Source: Bacteroidota bacterium (GTDB lineage Bacteria; Bacteroidota; Bacteroidia; Bacteroidales; NBLH01). From it: DNA of 64,000 nucleotides. The notes beneath the pieces are model-generated. The model saw only the letters and a list, made by a program, of their open reading frames with translations, did no database searches and was not told the DNA's origin. Below are positions 1 to 8,833 of this stretch, in pieces; position 1 is the first letter of the stretch, and each line of letters starts with the position of its first letter. Location of the stretch: positions 472,470-536,469 of the forward strand of contig JANYKN010000116.1 in NCBI GenBank assembly GCA_025361565.1. The letters are read 5' to 3'. Made by a program: the position numbers and the translations under genes.

Positions 1-125
1 CAGGAATTCTGTGGAAAGATTCTAGTTTAGCGATTGAATGGCCTGTGAAAAATCCAATTCTATCTGAAAGAGACTTAAAACTGCCTGAATTTAATGAATT
101 CGTACAAATGTATAATGGCCTTTAA
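1..125 (+). CDS. C-terminal end of RmlC-like nucleotide-sugar 3,5-epimerase (partial)
   Basis: The frame starting at base 3 is open from the window edge to a TAA at 123-125 and encodes 40 residues, including LAIEWPVKNPILSERD. This resembles the C-terminal tail of the dTDP-4-dehydrorhamnose 3,5-epimerase family, where a W-x-D...I-x-W-P segment is followed by P-x-L-S-x-x-D. The next genes make CDP-3,6-dideoxyhexoses, so the substrate may be a CDP-linked 4-keto sugar, as in ascarylose synthesis, rather than dTDP-rhamnose. The family call rests on a short tail; the substrate is inferred from neighbours only. Confidence 0.6.
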   Translation, partial: GILWKDSSLAIEWPVKNPILSERDLKLPEFNEFVQMYNGL

Positions 126-205
126 AAAAAAGATTGCAACTAAATTTTAATTAAGATAAATTTTATTCAAAAAAGATAAGATTAAAACCGCCTAAAGATA
201 AAAAA

Positions 206-1513
206 ATGAACGAAAAGGAGCTAAGAAGCCAAATACTTGAATTAACTAAAAAGTATTATACTGCAAAATTTGATAATTATGAGTTTGTACCAGGCAAAAC
301 CCCAGTAAGATATGCAGGAAGGGTTTTTGATGAAAAAGAATTAGTAAATCTGGTTGATTCTTCATTGGATTTTTGGCTTACAGCCGGAAAAAATGCCGAA
401 GAATTCGAATATGAATTTGCAACTATGTTCGGTGCACATGAGGCAATCCTTGTAAATTCAGGTTCTTCAGCCAACTTGGTAGCGATTTCGACGTTAACTT
501 CCCCAAAATTAAAAAACCGGAGATTAAAGCCTGGAGATGAAGTAATTACTGTTGCCGCTGGTTTTCCAACAACCGTTGCACCAATTATACAAAATGGCTT
601 AATTCCTGTTTTTCTTGATGTAACCCTTGGTAATTACAACATCAATACGGCAAGACTTGAACAAGCAATTTCACCTAAAACCAAAGCTATTTTTATTGCG
701 CATACACTTGGAATCCCTTTCGATTTGGATGCAGTTACAGCTTTTGCAAAAAAATACAATTTATGGTTAATTGAAGACAATTGTGATGCACTTGGCAGTA
801 AATACAACGATAAATTAACCGGCACATTTGGCGATTTGGCTACATTTTCATTTTATCCAGCACACCATATTACTATGGGTGAAGGTGGAGCAGTAATCAG
901 CCACAGTGAAGAATTAGCCCGGATAGCTAAATCGTTCAGAGATTGGGGGCGCGATTGCTATTGTAATTCAGGAGAAGATAACACTTGCGGTGTTCGTTTC
1001 ACCCAACAATTTGGAAAAATGCCTGTTGGATATGATCATAAATTTGTTTATTCACATCTTGGATATAATCTTAAGGTTACTGATATGCAAGCTGCAGTTG
1101 GAATAGAACAATTAAAAAAACTCCCGGCATTTGTAAAAAAAAGAAAAGAGAATTATGAATTTCTTTTTAAAGGTTTGAAAAAATTCGAAGACAAACTTAT
1201 TTTGCCAGTTGCCACAGAAAAAAGTGATCCTTCCTGGTTTGGATTTTTGATCACCCTAAAAAAGGAAGCTGGTTTTACAAGGAATGATTTTGTACAATAT
1301 CTTAATGAAAATAAAATACATACACGAAATCTGTTTGCCGGAAACATAATCAAGCAACCTGCATTTGAAGGAGTTGACATGAGAATTATCGGTGATTTGA
1401 CAAATACCGATATCATAATGAACAATTCATTCTTTATTGGAATATATCCCGGCAATGGAGAGGCTGAGTTACAATATGTTATTGATAAATTTGAAGCATA
1501 TATTAATAAATAA
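206..1513 (+). CDS. rfbH: CDP-4-keto-6-deoxy-D-glucose-3-dehydrase (E1), RfbH/DdhC/AscC type
   Basis: A PMP- and [2Fe-2S]-dependent dehydrase that removes the C3 hydroxyl of CDP-4-keto-6-deoxyglucose on the route to 3,6-dideoxyhexoses. It has the DegT/AHBA-synthase fold, but the PLP lysine is replaced by histidine in the motif FYPAHHITMGEGG (His220), the mark of this enzyme. The four iron-sulfur cysteines are at C193, C251, C253 and C261, matching the known C-X57-C-X1-C-X7-C spacing exactly. The length of 435 residues is normal. Its stop overlaps the start of the reductase gene by one base (TAATG), which indicates translational coupling. It acts in the cytoplasm. The identification is strong. 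Confidence 0.95.
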   Translation: MNEKELRSQILELTKKYYTAKFDNYEFVPGKTPVRYAGRVFDEKELVNLVDSSLDFWLTAGKNAEEFEYEFATMFGAHEAILVNSGSSANLVAISTLTSPKLKNRRLKPGDEVITVAAGFPTTVAPIIQNGLIPVFLDVTLGNYNINTARLEQAISPKTKAIFIAHTLGIPFDLDAVTAFAKKYNLWLIEDNCDALGSKYNDKLTGTFGDLATFSFYPAHHITMGEGGAVISHSEELARIAKSFRDWGRDCYCNSGEDNTCGVRFTQQFGKMPVGYDHKFVYSHLGYNLKVTDMQAAVGIEQLKKLPAFVKKRKENYEFLFKGLKKFEDKLILPVATEKSDPSWFGFLITLKKEAGFTRNDFVQYLNENKIHTRNLFAGNIIKQPAFEGVDMRIIGDLTNTDIIMNNSFFIGIYPGNGEAELQYVIDKFEAYINK

Positions 1514-2247
1514 TGGCGGCAATCCGAAAAATCCCAGTAACAGTAATAGAAATAATACCGTATTCGGAAAACGTAAAATTATTTAGACTTGAACCCCAGA
1601 AAAAAGGGATACAGTTTAAGGCGGGTCAATTTCTTCATTTAGCCATTGAACCTTATGATCCAAGCTACAATTGGCCTGAATCAAGAGTGTTTTCAATTGC
1701 AAATTCTCCGACCAGAGTATCAACTGTTGATATTTTAGTTTCAAGGATTGGCTCGTTTACAAAAGCCCTTTTCGAAAATGTAAGATTAGGTGATGAACTT
1801 TGGATAAAACTACCTTATGGTATTTTTAATTTCGATGAATCGATTGACCATGATACAGTTTTAATTGCAGGTGGAACAGGAATCAGTCCATATATATCAT
1901 TTCTTCAATATGCTATTGATAAAAATTTAAATCCCGCTATACATCTGAACTATGGTGTAAGAAACACGGAATTGGTAATCATCGACAATCTAATTAGGGA
2001 AGCCAAATCGAAATTAATAAACTTCAATTATAGATTATACATTGAGGAAAATAATGGAAATTCTCTTGAAGGTCTTGAATTTGGAAAGGGTCAGCTCCCG
2101 GTTAAAAACATAGTTGAAGAATCGCTAAAATTGAATAGCCCCATTTTTTATCTATCCGGACCTCCGAAAATGATTACCGCATTTGAGCTCGAATTAAAAA
2201 AACAAGGTGCAAATGCACATCAAATTAAATATGACAAATGGGAATAA
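1513..2247 (+). CDS. FNR-type flavin reductase, putative CDP-6-deoxy-3,4-glucoseen reductase (E3) without ferredoxin domain
   Basis: A ferredoxin-NADP reductase-fold protein of 244 residues. It shows the FAD-binding RxFS motif (RVFS, residues 58-61), the nucleotide-binding GGTGISP (120-126) and a late SGPPKM segment. Directly coupled to the E1 gene, it is best explained as the electron donor E3 that completes C3 deoxygenation. Classical E3 proteins (AscD, RfbI/DdhD) are about 330 residues and carry an N-terminal plant-type [2Fe-2S] domain. This protein starts straight at the flavin barrel and has no such cysteine cluster. Electrons must therefore pass to E1 directly or through a separate ferredoxin. 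The fold is certain; the E3 role is inferred from position. Confidence 0.82.
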   Translation: MAAIRKIPVTVIEIIPYSENVKLFRLEPQKKGIQFKAGQFLHLAIEPYDPSYNWPESRVFSIANSPTRVSTVDILVSRIGSFTKALFENVRLGDELWIKLPYGIFNFDESIDHDTVLIAGGTGISPYISFLQYAIDKNLNPAIHLNYGVRNTELVIIDNLIREAKSKLINFNYRLYIEENNGNSLEGLEFGKGQLPVKNIVEESLKLNSPIFYLSGPPKMITAFELELKKQGANAHQIKYDKWE

Positions 2248-2330
2248 ATCACAAATTATAATCCATTTATCATATCATTAAATATTTTGAAACAATTAAC
2301 AAATAGGTTAAAAGCCTTAACTTTTATATT

Positions 2331-3470
2331 ATGAACATTCGATTATTTAAACCAAGTATAGGGCAAGAAGAGCTCGACAATGTAAAAAAAGTTTTTGATA
2401 GGGAATGGTTGGGACTAGGCCCCACAGTTTCGCAATTCGAAAAGGAGTGGAATGATTATGTAGGAACAAAAATGTCAATTGCCCTTAATTCGGCCACTGC
2501 CGCACTCCATTTGGCACTGATGGCATATAAATTTCCAAGAGGCAAAAAAGTACTCGTACCCGCTATTACATTTGCGGCTACTGCCACAGCAGTGTTATAC
2601 AATGATTTAATTCCAGTTTTTGTTGATGTTGAACGTGAAACATCAGTGATGGATATTGAGGATCTGAAAAGAAAATATACTCCTGATTGCGTGGCAGTTA
2701 TCCCAGTTCACAATGGCGGTTACCCTGTTGCTATGGAAAAATTAATGCCATTTGCAAAGGAGAAAAACTTGATTGTGATTGAAGATTGCGCCCATTGCGC
2801 AGGCGGTGAATATCTTGGAAAAAAACTTGGAACTTTTGGCGATATTGGCTGTTTCAGTTTTGAAGAAAAAAAATGCATGACAACAGGTGATGGTGGCATG
2901 ATTTGCTCAAATCATGTTGATATCATTGAACCATTAAAAGCGCAGAGATGGGTTGGAATAGATAAAGATACATGGAAGAGGACCCAAACAGCAGATCAAG
3001 CAGATACCAATGAAGCCATGCACTGGCACTACGAGATTGCCCTTTTAGGCTATAAATACAATATGAACGACATAGCTGCAGCAATCGGTCTTGCTCAATT
3101 GCATAAGCTCGACAAAATGAATTTGAAACGTAGGGATATTATCCGGAAATATCTTGCTGGCATTGAAAACCTAAATACGATTAAACCAATATTTCCATAC
3201 GATAAAAACCATGGTGCTTATTGGTATTTTGCAATCAGGAGCGAACACCGCGACGAATTAATCGTTTATTTGAAAAATAAAGGAATTGCAACTGGAGTGC
3301 ATTTTTACCCACTTCCACTTCAACCATTGTTTAAACCATATGACAATGGATGTGAAGTTGCCAAAGAAATTTGGAAAACCTTCATCACCCTGCCTTCACA
3401 TGTTGATTTAACTGATGAAGAAATGAATTATATTATAACTGCACTTCAGGAATTTGATGCAAAAAAATAA
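2331..3470 (+). CDS. DegT/DnrJ/EryC1/StrS family sugar aminotransferase
   Basis: A PLP-dependent aminotransferase that converts a nucleotide-linked keto sugar to an amino sugar. The fold-type I features are present: early GxxxxxFExxW, the SATAALHLAL phosphate-binding region, EDCAH before the lysine, and SFEEKKCMTTGDGG with the Schiff-base lysine at K181. Unlike the RfbH protein upstream, it keeps this lysine. At 379 residues it has the usual length. It heads a run containing a glycosyltransferase, an acyltransferase, an acyl carrier protein, a reductase and an AMP ligase, so its amino sugar is probably N-acylated with an unusual acyl group. The exact keto sugar (4-keto or 3-keto) cannot be read from sequence. 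Confidence 0.9.
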   Translation: MNIRLFKPSIGQEELDNVKKVFDREWLGLGPTVSQFEKEWNDYVGTKMSIALNSATAALHLALMAYKFPRGKKVLVPAITFAATATAVLYNDLIPVFVDVERETSVMDIEDLKRKYTPDCVAVIPVHNGGYPVAMEKLMPFAKEKNLIVIEDCAHCAGGEYLGKKLGTFGDIGCFSFEEKKCMTTGDGGMICSNHVDIIEPLKAQRWVGIDKDTWKRTQTADQADTNEAMHWHYEIALLGYKYNMNDIAAAIGLAQLHKLDKMNLKRRDIIRKYLAGIENLNTIKPIFPYDKNHGAYWYFAIRSEHRDELIVYLKNKGIATGVHFYPLPLQPLFKPYDNGCEVAKEIWKTFITLPSHVDLTDEEMNYIITALQEFDAKK

Positions 3471-3474
3471 GGAA

Positions 3475-4401
3475 ATGGAAAGCCCAAAAGTATCAGTTCT
3501 AATATTGAGTTATAATGGCAAGCAGTTGCTTGAAGATTCTGTTTCGAGTTATCTTGCAAATGATTATTCAAATTTTGATGTAGTAATTATAGATAATGGT
3601 TCAACAGACGGAACAAAAGAATATGTTGAAACCAATTTTCCAAAAGCAAAAGTGATTAGGCTTGAAAAAAACAGAGGCTATTCCGGGGGTTTTAATTTTG
3701 GATTAAAATATGCGTTTAATGAAAATAATTCAAAATATGCAATCATTACAAACAACGATGTAAAAGTTGACAATCAATTGGTTAAAGAACTTGTTAAGGT
3801 TGCCGAAACCGATGAAATGATTGGATTTGTTACAGGGAAAGTTTACTATTATGACAAACCGGATACACTACAAACAGTTGGAAAAAAAGAAGATCCAATT
3901 TACTGGAATGGTGGACACATTGGAAGCAAAGAAATTGACAAAGGTCAATATGAAGCGGTTGCTGAGCGATATTTTGCCGATGATATTTTTACATTGGCCA
4001 GTAAAAAAATGTTTGACGAGATTGGTTCTTACGACGAAAATTTCCTTTTTCAATCCGAAGAATATGATTGGCAAGCCAGGGCTAAAGCAAAAGGATTTAA
4101 AATCATGTATACTCCAGGTGCTAAAATCTGGCACAAAGAAAGTATGACAATTGGCAAACAATCGCCATTCAAGGCATTCTATGACGCCCGGAATCCTATG
4201 CTGGTTGTTTTGAAATACAAATCTCCTGATTATTTCAGAAAATATTTTTGGGTACATTTCAGGAAAGATATTTTCAGGGATTCTTTGGTGAGAATTAAAA
4301 AAGGAAGACCAAAAGTAGCCTGGGCTATTTGGAGAGGATTTTTCTCAGGCTTAAGTTGGGGTTTCAAAAACAAAAAATTGACAAGAAAGCATTTTATTTA
4401 A
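3475..4401 (+). CDS. Family 2 glycosyltransferase (rhamnosyltransferase-like)
   Basis: A cytoplasmic GT-A glycosyltransferase. The N-terminus VSVLILSYNG, the IIDNGSTDGT loop (about 38-47) and an NND at 93-95 in the DXD position are typical of GT2 enzymes of the WcaA/rhamnosyltransferase type. A conserved acceptor-side E-x-x-W appears as EEYDWQARAKA. The C-terminus is basic, without clear membrane spans. The ATG at 3475 is preferred: an in-frame ATG at 3454 lies inside the preceding aminotransferase gene, while 3475 begins four bases after its stop and directly before the conserved VSVLIL strand. Donor and acceptor are unknown; the context suggests the acylated amino sugar made by its neighbours. 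Confidence 0.88.
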   Translation: MESPKVSVLILSYNGKQLLEDSVSSYLANDYSNFDVVIIDNGSTDGTKEYVETNFPKAKVIRLEKNRGYSGGFNFGLKYAFNENNSKYAIITNNDVKVDNQLVKELVKVAETDEMIGFVTGKVYYYDKPDTLQTVGKKEDPIYWNGGHIGSKEIDKGQYEAVAERYFADDIFTLASKKMFDEIGSYDENFLFQSEEYDWQARAKAKGFKIMYTPGAKIWHKESMTIGKQSPFKAFYDARNPMLVVLKYKSPDYFRKYFWVHFRKDIFRDSLVRIKKGRPKVAWAIWRGFFSGLSWGFKNKKLTRKHFI

Positions 4402-4404
4402 AAA

Positions 4405-4992
4405 ATGGGAATTAAACAATCAATTAACCACTTATATATTAAATGGAATGTATTTTCATTTAAAGTCAGGAAAAAAATTCTTGGTTTTGATAATGCAAAT
4501 TTGATGCTTCAAAGAGTTGACAGTAGGGCCATTATTCCAATCCTAAGGAATAATGGGGCCTCTATTGGCGATGATTGCAAATTCAAAACACCTTTGTTTA
4601 TCGACAATCCAAAAGGCAGTTATAAAAATTTAAAATTGGGAAAAGGCATCAGTATTGGCGCAAATACCTATATAGATTTAATGGATGAAGTAATTATTGG
4701 CGACTATACCGGGGTCGGACCTGGAGTCAGTTTTCTAACTCACTGGCATGTAGGTGAAGTTCCACTTTTGAAATTATTTCCTTACAAAACAGATAAAATC
4801 ATTATCGATGAAAATTGTTTTATCGGATTGGATTGTACCTTACTTTATGGAACCAGGCTTAAGGAATTTACATTAATAAATGCAAGGAGCCTAGTTACAG
4901 GAACATTTCCAAGCGGAAGTTTGGCATCAGGAAATCCAGCAAAAGTGACTAGTCAATTGAATGAAAAAGCTTTGATTAGATTAAAAAAATAA
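4405..4992 (+). CDS. Left-handed beta-helix (hexapeptide repeat) acyltransferase
   Basis: A 195-residue protein with hexapeptide repeats over roughly residues 45-180, in the order IGDDCKF, LGKGISIGANTYID, IIGDYTGVGPGVSFLTHWH and FIGLDCTLLYG. It ends in the SGNPAKV signature of the LacA/NodL/CysE-type acyltransferases. The histidines in THWH are good candidates for the catalytic base. Such enzymes move an acyl group from CoA or acyl-ACP to a sugar hydroxyl or amine. Its gene follows the GT2 gene by three bases and precedes an acyl carrier protein gene by 28. I infer that it is the transferase that places the ACP-borne acyl group on the amino sugar. An ordinary acetyl-CoA donor is the alternative. 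Confidence 0.82.
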   Translation: MGIKQSINHLYIKWNVFSFKVRKKILGFDNANLMLQRVDSRAIIPILRNNGASIGDDCKFKTPLFIDNPKGSYKNLKLGKGISIGANTYIDLMDEVIIGDYTGVGPGVSFLTHWHVGEVPLLKLFPYKTDKIIIDENCFIGLDCTLLYGTRLKEFTLINARSLVTGTFPSGSLASGNPAKVTSQLNEKALIRLKK

Positions 4993-5020
4993 AAACAACG
5001 TAGAACTAAATAGCACAGAA

Positions 5021-5296
5021 ATGAAAAAAGAAGAAATATTGGACTTAGTTATCAACGCTGTAAAAGAAGTTGTAGATGATAGTACAACCATTATCAACGA
5101 CAAAACTGTATTGTTAGGAAATGATGCAGTAGTTGATTCAATGGGACTTGTAAATCTGATAGTTGACATAGAATCAGCCTTGGCAGATAAAGATCTTGAA
5201 GTTACTTTGACTTCTGAAAAAGCAATGTCGCAAAGAAATAGCCCTTTCAGAACAGTTGAATCGTTAACTGATTATATTTCAGAATTAACTGCATAG
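5021..5296 (+). CDS. Acyl carrier protein
   Basis: A 91-residue acidic four-helix protein. The phosphopantetheine site is DSMGLVNLI, with Ser40 as the attachment residue; the usual DSL is DSM here. The helix after it is conserved in pattern. It is somewhat longer than fatty-acid AcpP (about 78 residues) and has the divergent tail PFRTVESLTDYISEL, typical of dedicated pathway ACPs. It sits between the hexapeptide acyltransferase and an acyl-ACP reductase-like SDR, with an AMP ligase after that. It therefore probably carries one specific acyl group for sugar decoration rather than serving general lipid synthesis. It would need a 4'-phosphopantetheinyl transferase encoded elsewhere. Confidence 0.88.
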   Translation: MKKEEILDLVINAVKEVVDDSTTIINDKTVLLGNDAVVDSMGLVNLIVDIESALADKDLEVTLTSEKAMSQRNSPFRTVESLTDYISELTA

Positions 5297-5297
5297 G

Positions 5298-5996
5298 ATG
5301 GAAAAAAGAATAATGATAATTACAGGTTCCCGCAAAGGAATTGGCAAATATATGGCTGAATATTACCTTGAAAAGGGGTTTCAGGTAATCGGTTGTGCAC
5401 GAGGCGAATCTGATTTAATCCATGAAAATTATGAATTTCACCAGCTTGACGTTTCGGATGAAAAAGCGGTTGTAAAATTTGTTTCAGCAGTATCAAAAAA
5501 ATATGGAAAAATAGATTACCTAGTGAACAATGCTGGAGTAGCTTCCATGAACCATAGCTTTCTTACACCGCTGAGTGTGGTAGAAAAAATATTCAAAACC
5601 AATGTTTTTGGTACATTTCTTTTTACGCGCGAAGTGGGTAAAATTATGTCGAAAAAGAAATTTGGCAGAATTATAAACCTAACCACATTTGCAGTACCTT
5701 TCAAACTAGAAGGAGAAGCCGTATATGCAGCGTCAAAAGCCGCAGTTACAGTTATGGGTGAAGCCTTGGCGAGAGAATATGCTGAATATAGAATTACCAT
5801 AAACACAGTGGCTCCACCGGCAGTGCAAACCGATTTGATAAAAAACGTTCCAAAAGAAAAACTTGACAAATTACTGATGCGCCAAGCTATTCACCGCTTT
5901 GGACATGCAAAAGATGTATGTAACACCATCGATTTTTTTCTTAGAGACGAAAGTGATATGGTTACCGGACAAACTGTTTATTTAGGAGGGATATAA
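5298..5996 (+). CDS. Short-chain dehydrogenase, FabG-like (3-oxoacyl-ACP reductase type)
   Basis: A classical SDR of 232 residues. It has the nucleotide-binding TGSRKGIG near residues 9-16, the NNAG motif and the catalytic pair Y143-x3-K147 (YAASK). The residue in the catalytic serine position appears to be threonine (INLTTFA), which is tolerated in some SDRs. The tail VTGQTVYLGG is the usual C-terminus of FabG-type reductases. One base separates it from the ACP gene, and its last base is the first base of the AMP ligase start. The likely substrate is a 3-oxoacyl group on the neighbouring ACP, giving a 3-hydroxyacyl group. A sugar substrate cannot be excluded. Confidence 0.85.
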   Translation: MEKRIMIITGSRKGIGKYMAEYYLEKGFQVIGCARGESDLIHENYEFHQLDVSDEKAVVKFVSAVSKKYGKIDYLVNNAGVASMNHSFLTPLSVVEKIFKTNVFGTFLFTREVGKIMSKKKFGRIINLTTFAVPFKLEGEAVYAASKAAVTVMGEALAREYAEYRITINTVAPPAVQTDLIKNVPKEKLDKLLMRQAIHRFGHAKDVCNTIDFFLRDESDMVTGQTVYLGGI

Positions 5997-7330
5997 TGTT
6001 TATTGATTTTATATTAGAAAGATTTAAAGAAAATCTAAAAAGTGAAGCTGTAATCTGGAATGATACACAGTACACATATAAAGATCTACTCGAAAAATAC
6101 AATTTCTGGATCGGATTTTTAAATAAAAACACAAAAAAAGGCTCAGTTGTTGGGGTTCGTGCAGATTATAATCCTGATTCAATTGGATTGATGCTTGCCC
6201 TTATCGAAAATCAAAACATCTTTGTGCCTTTCAGTTTTGCCAACAAAGACATTGATGAAAAAATAGAAAGTGCTGAAGTTGAACACTATATTAAATTTGA
6301 AGTGGATGGCACTTATGAATTTATAAAGACTGGAATTAGGGCCAAGCACAGCTTAATTCAAGAAATTCGAGACAGGCAACATCCAGGTGTAATTGTTTTT
6401 TCGTCAGGTTCAACTGGTAAACCCAAAGCGGCGCTTCATGATTTTACTTTTTTATTAAGCAAATTCAAAGTACAACGAGCCACGTTAAGAACAATTACTT
6501 TCCTATTATTCGACCATTGGGGCGGTATTAATACACTTTTATATATTTTATCGAATGTAGGTTTAATAGGTGTTCCAAAAGCAAGATCAGCCGAAGAAGT
6601 TTGTGAATTCATATACAAACACAAAATAGAACTTCTGCCAACAACTCCAACATTTATCAATCTTATCCTAATAAGCAAGGCATTTGAAAAATTCGACATT
6701 TCATCGCTGCAAGTTGTTAGCTATGGAACTGAAATGATGCCCGAATCAACCTTGAAGGCATTCAATTCTCTTTTCCCTAAAATTTCGTTAAAACAAACTT
6801 ACGGATTAACCGAGCTTGGCGTAATGCGCACAAAATCAGAGAGCAATGATTCTCTTTGGTTAAAAGTTGGTGGCGAAGATTATCAGACAAAAATAGTTGA
6901 CAACATTCTTTTTATCAAAGCAAAAACTTCCATTTTGGGATACTTGAATGCAGCATCACCTTTTGACGCTGAAGGTTGGTACAACACAGGAGATAAAGTT
7001 GAACAAAAAGATGATTGGATTCGGTTTTTAGGACGCGAAAGTGACATTATCAATGTAGGTGGCCAAAAAGTTTTTCCTGCCGAAGTAGAATCTGTGCTTA
7101 TGCAAATTGAAAACATCAACGAAGCATCAGTTTTTGGCAAAAAAAATCCAATAATGGGAAATGTTGTGGCTGCTAAAATCATACTTGAAAAGGAAGAAAG
7201 CCTAAGTGAGGTAAAAAACAAAATTAGGAAATTCTGTAAAGACAAACTGGAAGCATTCAAAATACCGGTGCATATAGAAATTGTGACAGAGACAAATGTA
7301 TCGGAACGATTTAAAAAAGTGAGGAAATAA
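5996..7330 (+). CDS. AMP-forming acyl-CoA/acyl-ACP ligase (ANL superfamily)
   Basis: An adenylate-forming ligase of 444 residues with the core motifs in order: SSGSTGKPK (136-144), YGLTE (269-273), YNTGD (329-333) and the hinge GRESDIINVGGQKVFP (346-361). It ends in a lysine-rich tail (RFKKVRK) where the catalytic C-terminal lysine lies. It is shorter than fatty-acyl-CoA ligases (about 550), mainly at the N-terminus, which fits ligases that charge a carrier protein with a small acid. I infer that it adenylates a free carboxylic acid and loads it on the ACP encoded 700 bases upstream, for final transfer to an amino sugar. The acid is unknown. Confidence 0.88.
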   Translation: MFIDFILERFKENLKSEAVIWNDTQYTYKDLLEKYNFWIGFLNKNTKKGSVVGVRADYNPDSIGLMLALIENQNIFVPFSFANKDIDEKIESAEVEHYIKFEVDGTYEFIKTGIRAKHSLIQEIRDRQHPGVIVFSSGSTGKPKAALHDFTFLLSKFKVQRATLRTITFLLFDHWGGINTLLYILSNVGLIGVPKARSAEEVCEFIYKHKIELLPTTPTFINLILISKAFEKFDISSLQVVSYGTEMMPESTLKAFNSLFPKISLKQTYGLTELGVMRTKSESNDSLWLKVGGEDYQTKIVDNILFIKAKTSILGYLNAASPFDAEGWYNTGDKVEQKDDWIRFLGRESDIINVGGQKVFPAEVESVLMQIENINEASVFGKKNPIMGNVVAAKIILEKEESLSEVKNKIRKFCKDKLEAFKIPVHIEIVTETNVSERFKKVRK

Positions 7331-7336
7331 TAAGAA

Positions 7337-8833
7337 ATGCTTAAACAGAAATTTATATTAAGCTATGCTTCGAAAATGGTTGTGCAATTTGTTACAATTG
7401 CCACAAGCATTGTAGTTGCAAGGCTTGCAGGACCTACCGTAATGGGTACAATTGCCTGGGCATTGGCATATGTTCAGATGTTTGGCTTTATTGCAGATTT
7501 GGGATTAGGTACGGCCCATATTAAATTGATTTCAGAAGGAAAGGATCCAAGTAAATGCCTGGGAACATATACAACATTAAAACTTAGTGCCTCAGGATTG
7601 TACTTAATAGTCTTTATGGCTAATTATTTATTGAAGAAATTCGTGTTTCACGATCCTTTTGAAAGTAAAATTCATGAATATGTTCTTTTCATCTCTCTGG
7701 CATACATGATGATACAGGATACACTGACTATTGCTCTGGCAACTTTTGCAGGTAAAACAGAACAAGCGAAACAGGATATTCCGTATATGATTCAGAATGT
7801 TTTTGGCCAGCTGTTAAGGGTGGCAATTGTTTTGTTAGGAGGAAGGGCAATTGCGCTAGCCTTAGGGAATTTGGCATCTGCTGTAGTTATATTTCCTATG
7901 TACATCGCAATGATGAAAAATTACAAATTTGGGAAATTTGATAAGGAGCTAGCCAAAGAATATATCAAAATAGCAGCTCCTGTTTTAATTTTAGGGGCAG
8001 CTACAACATTGACCAATACAATAGACAAGGTTCTGCTGCAGGATTTCACAGATTCAAATCAAGTTGGACTATATACTGCCGGCCAAAGGATTGGTGGCTT
8101 TATTTTATTGATATCCAGAAGCATGAGTATGTTATTTTTTCCTATGTTTTCGGCTGCCGTAGCAAGAAGCGATTTCCGTTTTATTCAGGATAAAATATAC
8201 AAATTTGAACGTTTCAGTTTTTTGTTTATTCTTCCATTTGTAGTTGTCATTGCCCTATACTCAAGAGATATTGTTTTGATATTGTTGGGCAAAGAATATA
8301 TGCCATCTATCAATATGATGTCTATTTCAACTGTTGCCCTTTTTCTAACGGTTTTTAATACTCCTCAAGGCAATGTGATGACTGGTTTGGGAAAATTTCG
8401 ACTAGTTGCAATTATTGCTGTTGTTAATTTAATTATCTATGTTGGTCTAATTGTTTTATTTGTACATAAAGACTTCTTAAACATGGGAGGAGAAGGTGTT
8501 TCTTGGTGCCTTTTGATTACAAACGTATTAATTGGTATATTTTACAGGTATTATTGCTATAAAGCATCCAAATTACTAAGCAACAAACTGGCCATTCAGT
8601 TTATAATCTATGGAATTGTTAATTTCGGAGTATTTTGGTTTATTTTCAAAAATTACTTTTTCGACACCGTCCTTTTAAGGATTATATTTTTGCCAATATA
8701 TATCCTTTTAACATATGGCAGCTTTTTCGTTTTAAAATGGATGAATAGAAATGATATCGTTCAACTTCTTGGACTTTTCAATATAAAAGCCATGAAAAAC
8801 TATATTTCAGGAGAAATGAAAGGGAAAAAATGA
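7337..8833 (+). CDS. wzx: Wzx-type polysaccharide flippase
   Basis: A hydrophobic protein of 498 residues with about 12-14 predicted membrane spans and the MOP-superfamily start YASKMVVQFVTIATSIVVARL. Such proteins move undecaprenyl-diphosphate-linked oligosaccharide units across the inner membrane. Typical Wzx features are the N-terminal AGPTVMGTIAWA region and the internal half repeat beginning near KEYIKIAAPVLILGAATTL. It follows the AMP ligase by six bases and overlaps the next glycosyltransferase by four, so it belongs to the same transcript. It is the only flippase seen in the window, which points to a Wzx/Wzy rather than an ABC-transporter pathway. Confidence 0.9.
   Translation: MLKQKFILSYASKMVVQFVTIATSIVVARLAGPTVMGTIAWALAYVQMFGFIADLGLGTAHIKLISEGKDPSKCLGTYTTLKLSASGLYLIVFMANYLLKKFVFHDPFESKIHEYVLFISLAYMMIQDTLTIALATFAGKTEQAKQDIPYMIQNVFGQLLRVAIVLLGGRAIALALGNLASAVVIFPMYIAMMKNYKFGKFDKELAKEYIKIAAPVLILGAATTLTNTIDKVLLQDFTDSNQVGLYTAGQRIGGFILLISRSMSMLFFPMFSAAVARSDFRFIQDKIYKFERFSFLFILPFVVVIALYSRDIVLILLGKEYMPSINMMSISTVALFLTVFNTPQGNVMTGLGKFRLVAIIAVVNLIIYVGLIVLFVHKDFLNMGGEGVSWCLLITNVLIGIFYRYYCYKASKLLSNKLAIQFIIYGIVNFGVFWFIFKNYFFDTVLLRIIFLPIYILLTYGSFFVLKWMNRNDIVQLLGLFNIKAMKNYISGEMKGKK

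Noticed and set aside
3868-4257. A 129-codon minus-strand frame inside the GT2 gene
   Set aside because: Complementary to a strongly conserved gene; composition is that of a reverse-strand shadow.
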